Positions 14,039-16,212 of a stretch of DNA of 16,212 nt are shown here, piece by piece. The notes under the pieces are model-generated. The model was not told the DNA's origin and made no database searches. It worked only from the letters and a program-made list of their open reading frames with translations. The DNA comes from Candidatus Altarchaeales archaeon. GTDB taxonomy: Archaea; Altiarchaeota; Altiarchaeia; IMC4; QMZM01. The first letter of the stretch is position 1; every line of letters begins with the position of its first letter. The stretch is from NCBI GenBank assembly GCA_003663045.1, contig QMZG01000009.1, positions 1 through 16,212 of the forward strand, in the 5' to 3' direction. Position numbers and translations under genes: made by a program.

Positions 14039-16212
14039 TTTCTACCCATGAATTCATCCCACATTTCATAGATATCTAATCTACCTTCCCTGAACCATCT
14101 ATATGAAAAGGCTAAGAGGATCAGTATCATGAAGAGTAGGAGAACCTCCGGGGAAAGGAACCACCAGAATCTGCTTAGAGAGTAGACATTTACGTAAGTG
14201 GTATCTTCACTTGGCGTATACCTGCTATGATACAAACATCTAACCCTTGTGCTCTGGTCTGTGGTTGTGAATTTAAACTCGGCTTTTCCATCCATATCTG
14301 TTGTCACCTTTGCAGAGATGCCATACGCTTCCAATTCTATGGTTACCTCTTCATATGGAATTCCCTTACCGGTAAGAACATCCAAGAGCGTAACATGGAT
14401 GATAACCTCATCTCCAGGATTTACAGATTCTGGTATTGCTTCACATATCACTCTGGATGCATTCCTCATCGTAACATTTATATAGATGTTGGCATAGGGT
14501 CTTGTTTCGGTACGTGGCGGAAACAATGGAAAGGTCTGAGTAGAAAGATTATCCCTGAAGTGGATAAATATGGTGATATTTGCATTTTCAAGGTCAAAAT
14601 ATGGAGTGCCACAGCAGCATTGTTGTGAATCCCAATCAGCACTACAAGATAGATTACAATCCTCTATACATGACTCATTATCTGCTTTAATACAGTGCAC
14701 ACATCTTTTGAGTGACGTGTTTAGAGGACAATTACATTCAGAAATAGAAATCTGGTTTCTTGCTTTACAAAACTCCTGGCAGTTATCTCCGAGAGAGGAG
14801 TTATACCAGCTTAGGTTCCTGTACTTGATCAAAGGATAGGGAAAATTCATGGCTTCAAAATCAAGGATATATCTGCCACTCACCTCTTCAACAACCTCAT
14901 GCTTGAGGGTTTTATTATGGCAGATCTTCCATATGTTATGACCCGACATATCGCTGTAGGTGTATGGCCCATCTCCGACCTCAGCGGTGCATAGACGAGA
15001 ACCGGTAGTGCTATTCAATTTTGTCGCATCGTCTGAATCGCGATTTACAGCCCACACATTTCCATCGAAGTCTACGGTCACACCTATGGGACCTGTTCCA
15101 ACACCATATCTGCCCAGAACCTCACAGTTAGAACCATTTACCTTAATTACCTCATCGGATGTATAGTCTGCAACCCACGCGTTATTATCCCAATCCACAA
15201 CTATGCCCCTGGTATAACCGGCAATCCTATTTTTACATATAACGGCCCCGGTTGTTCCGTTCACCTTGTATACATTACCTGATCTCGCACCACCCAACCA
15301 GATGTCTCCATTGCTGTCTATACCTATGCCGTACGCATCGCCACCTATGCGATAACCTCCAGGGGGCGATACAACAACGCCATCTGATGTTCTTATCTTG
15401 AAGAGCCTGTCATCCTTATCATAACCATTACATATTATCCATACATAACCATGACAGTCATAGACTCCACCGTAGGGATATAATCCAACTGGAATTGGAG
15501 ATGAGTCTATGGGACATGTTGGATTTCTTGCTGGATCACCTATAATACATTCACCCGTAGTTCCATTCAATTTCCATACATTATTATCCAGAGCATTGCC
15601 CACCCAGATATTGTTGTCATCATCTGCCGCTATTGGCCTGGGACCGCGTCCAACGGGATAGGTATCTATAACCTTGCATGTATTGCCATCCAATCTGGTT
15701 ACATCGTTTGAGTTTCTGTTAGCTACCCACACCTCACCCTTGAGGTCTACCGCTGTTCTTGATGGATTTGATCCAACATCATATGTACATACCTCCTTAC
15801 AATCATGTGTTCTTACCTTGCTTACCGTGTTGTCTTTAGAATTGGCAATGAAGATGTAGGTTGTATTAAATGTTTTCTTACTTATATCGTGAGTGACCTC
15901 CCCCCTAAGGTCTCCAGTAAAAACCGGATTCGTTCCAAGTTGATCCATGAGTTTTATATTAGAAACCTCCTCTGTCTCGAGATCAACAAAGTCAAAGTAG
16001 TAGCCTTCTTCCTCGTGGAATGTCCTATCGGAGGTACATGGAAATTTGTAGCTGTGTCCCTTTGGAGGAAGACAAACGCAGTCCGTTCTCTTGTATTTAT
16101 TGCCATTTTCATCTATACAGGTGACATCTGTTATATCATCCTCAGGACATGTACAATCTGCGGGACATATCTTCTTACACTGCTCTGGATAGTTAAAGTA
16201 AGAACTTTCATA
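14035..16212 (-). CDS. Partial beta-propeller surface protein (Vgb/NHL-like), 5' end outside the window
   Basis: The reading frame is open to the right edge of the window, so the ATG at 15948 is internal; at least 725 residues are visible. Residues counted from the edge: a cysteine-rich segment (CKKICPADCTC, CVCLPPKG); about seven repeats of 40-55 residues (about 116-425), each with a W-[VLA]-x2-N/G strand and a V-x-K-[LV]-[NDG] strand, as in virginiamycin-lyase/NHL beta-propellers; a second cysteine-rich stretch (about 478-540); a Big_1-like Ig domain with TTDMDGKAEFKF (about 587-677); and a membrane helix (688-704) with a short tail. This makes an anchored, outward-facing protein. The Vgb-like label means the fold; no antibiotic-lyase activity is implied. 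It overlaps the PKD gene as ATGA and leads the visible operon. Confidence 0.85.
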   Translation of the reverse strand, partial: YESSYFNYPEQCKKICPADCTCPEDDITDVTCIDENGNKYKRTDCVCLPPKGHSYKFPCTSDRTFHEEEGYYFDFVDLETEEVSNIKLMDQLGTNPVFTGDLRGEVTHDISKKTFNTTYIFIANSKDNTVSKVRTHDCKEVCTYDVGSNPSRTAVDLKGEVWVANRNSNDVTRLDGNTCKVIDTYPVGRGPRPIAADDDNNIWVGNALDNNVWKLNGTTGECIIGDPARNPTCPIDSSPIPVGLYPYGGVYDCHGYVWIICNGYDKDDRLFKIRTSDGVVVSPPGGYRIGGDAYGIGIDSNGDIWLGGARSGNVYKVNGTTGAVICKNRIAGYTRGIVVDWDNNAWVADYTSDEVIKVNGSNCEVLGRYGVGTGPIGVTVDFDGNVWAVNRDSDDATKLNSTTGSRLCTAEVGDGPYTYSDMSGHNIWKICHNKTLKHEVVEEVSGRYILDFEAMNFPYPLIKYRNLSWYNSSLGDNCQEFCKARNQISISECNCPLNTSLKRCVHCIKADNESCIEDCNLSCSADWDSQQCCCGTPYFDLENANITIFIHFRDNLSTQTFPLFPPRTETRPYANIYINVTMRNASRVICEAIPESVNPGDEVIIHVTLLDVLTGKGIPYEEVTIELEAYGISAKVTTDMDGKAEFKFTTTDQSTRVRCLYHSRYTPSEDTTYVNVYSLSRFWWFLSPEVLLLFMILILLAFSYRWFREGRLDIYEMWDEFMGRK
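14935..15867 (-). repeat. Seven beta-propeller blade repeats
   Basis: The repeats include WVANRNSNDVTRLDGNTCKV, WVGNALDNNVWKLNGTTGEC, WLGGARSGNVYKVNGTTGAV, WVADYTSDEVIKVNGSNCEV and WAVNRDSDDATKLNSTTGSR, with two more divergent ones. The spacing and the closing GHNIW fit a circular propeller. The exact blade count needs structure prediction. Confidence 0.75.

Noticed and set aside
14227..14628. A 133-codon plus-strand frame opposite the propeller gene.
   Set aside because: No domain is visible in it, and the minus strand encodes clear Ig-like and cysteine-rich segments here.
14035..16212. Antibiotic (streptogramin) lyase, from the Vgb-like propeller repeats.
   Set aside because: The protein is large, anchored, cysteine-rich and part of a surface operon. 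The propeller fold alone does not show lyase activity.

Overview
The window looks archaeal. It is AT-rich, uses many ATA, AGA and AGG codons, and has TATA-like elements close to start codons. Its proteins are of archaeal surface or secretion type: a PrgI/VirB4-like pair, an SPFH protein with two N-terminal membrane helices, PKD-like and eight-cysteine surface domains, and an HxsD-like small protein. I cannot fix the lineage; an uncultured euryarchaeal or DPANN-related genome is my guess. No rRNA, tRNA, CRISPR array, transposase or IS was seen.

Left half, plus strand (about 282-6990): a PrgI-like membrane protein that also carries what looks like the first part of a VirB4/TraC N-terminal domain; 5 nt later a VirB4-like ATPase with intact Walker A and B and an extra C-terminal domain resembling a degenerate PD-(D/E)XK nuclease; an SPFH/stomatin protein; a small HxsD-like protein; and a 587-residue protein joining an Mrr-like nuclease-fold domain (apparently without catalytic residues) to a C-terminal PAP2 phosphatase with nearly intact motifs.

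Right half, minus strand (16212 down to 6987): a tightly packed operon of at least seven genes joined by ATGA overlaps or gaps of 12 nt or less. In transcription order: a partial beta-propeller, cysteine-rich, membrane-anchored surface protein (its 5' end is outside the window); a PKD-like surface protein with two eight-cysteine clusters; then five consecutive paralogues of a polytopic membrane protein with signal peptide, SGSPxxR motif and a second conserved FP...GR...Q...W motif. I read these as VirB6/TrbL-like channel proteins with a VirB2-like hairpin. The last one has gained a long C-terminal tail with a duplicated ~50-residue module and a beta-sandwich-like domain. The two halves converge with overlapping stop codons at 6987-6990.

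Together this reads as a type IV secretion-like or DNA-exchange-like machine: motor (VirB4), VirB3-like partner (PrgI), five channel paralogues, a membrane scaffold (SPFH) and large surface proteins. No relaxase, VirD4 coupling protein or pilin peptidase is visible, so the substrate is unknown. The most unusual parts are the run of five VirB6-like paralogues, the Mrr-PAP2 fusion and the nuclease-like tail on VirB4.
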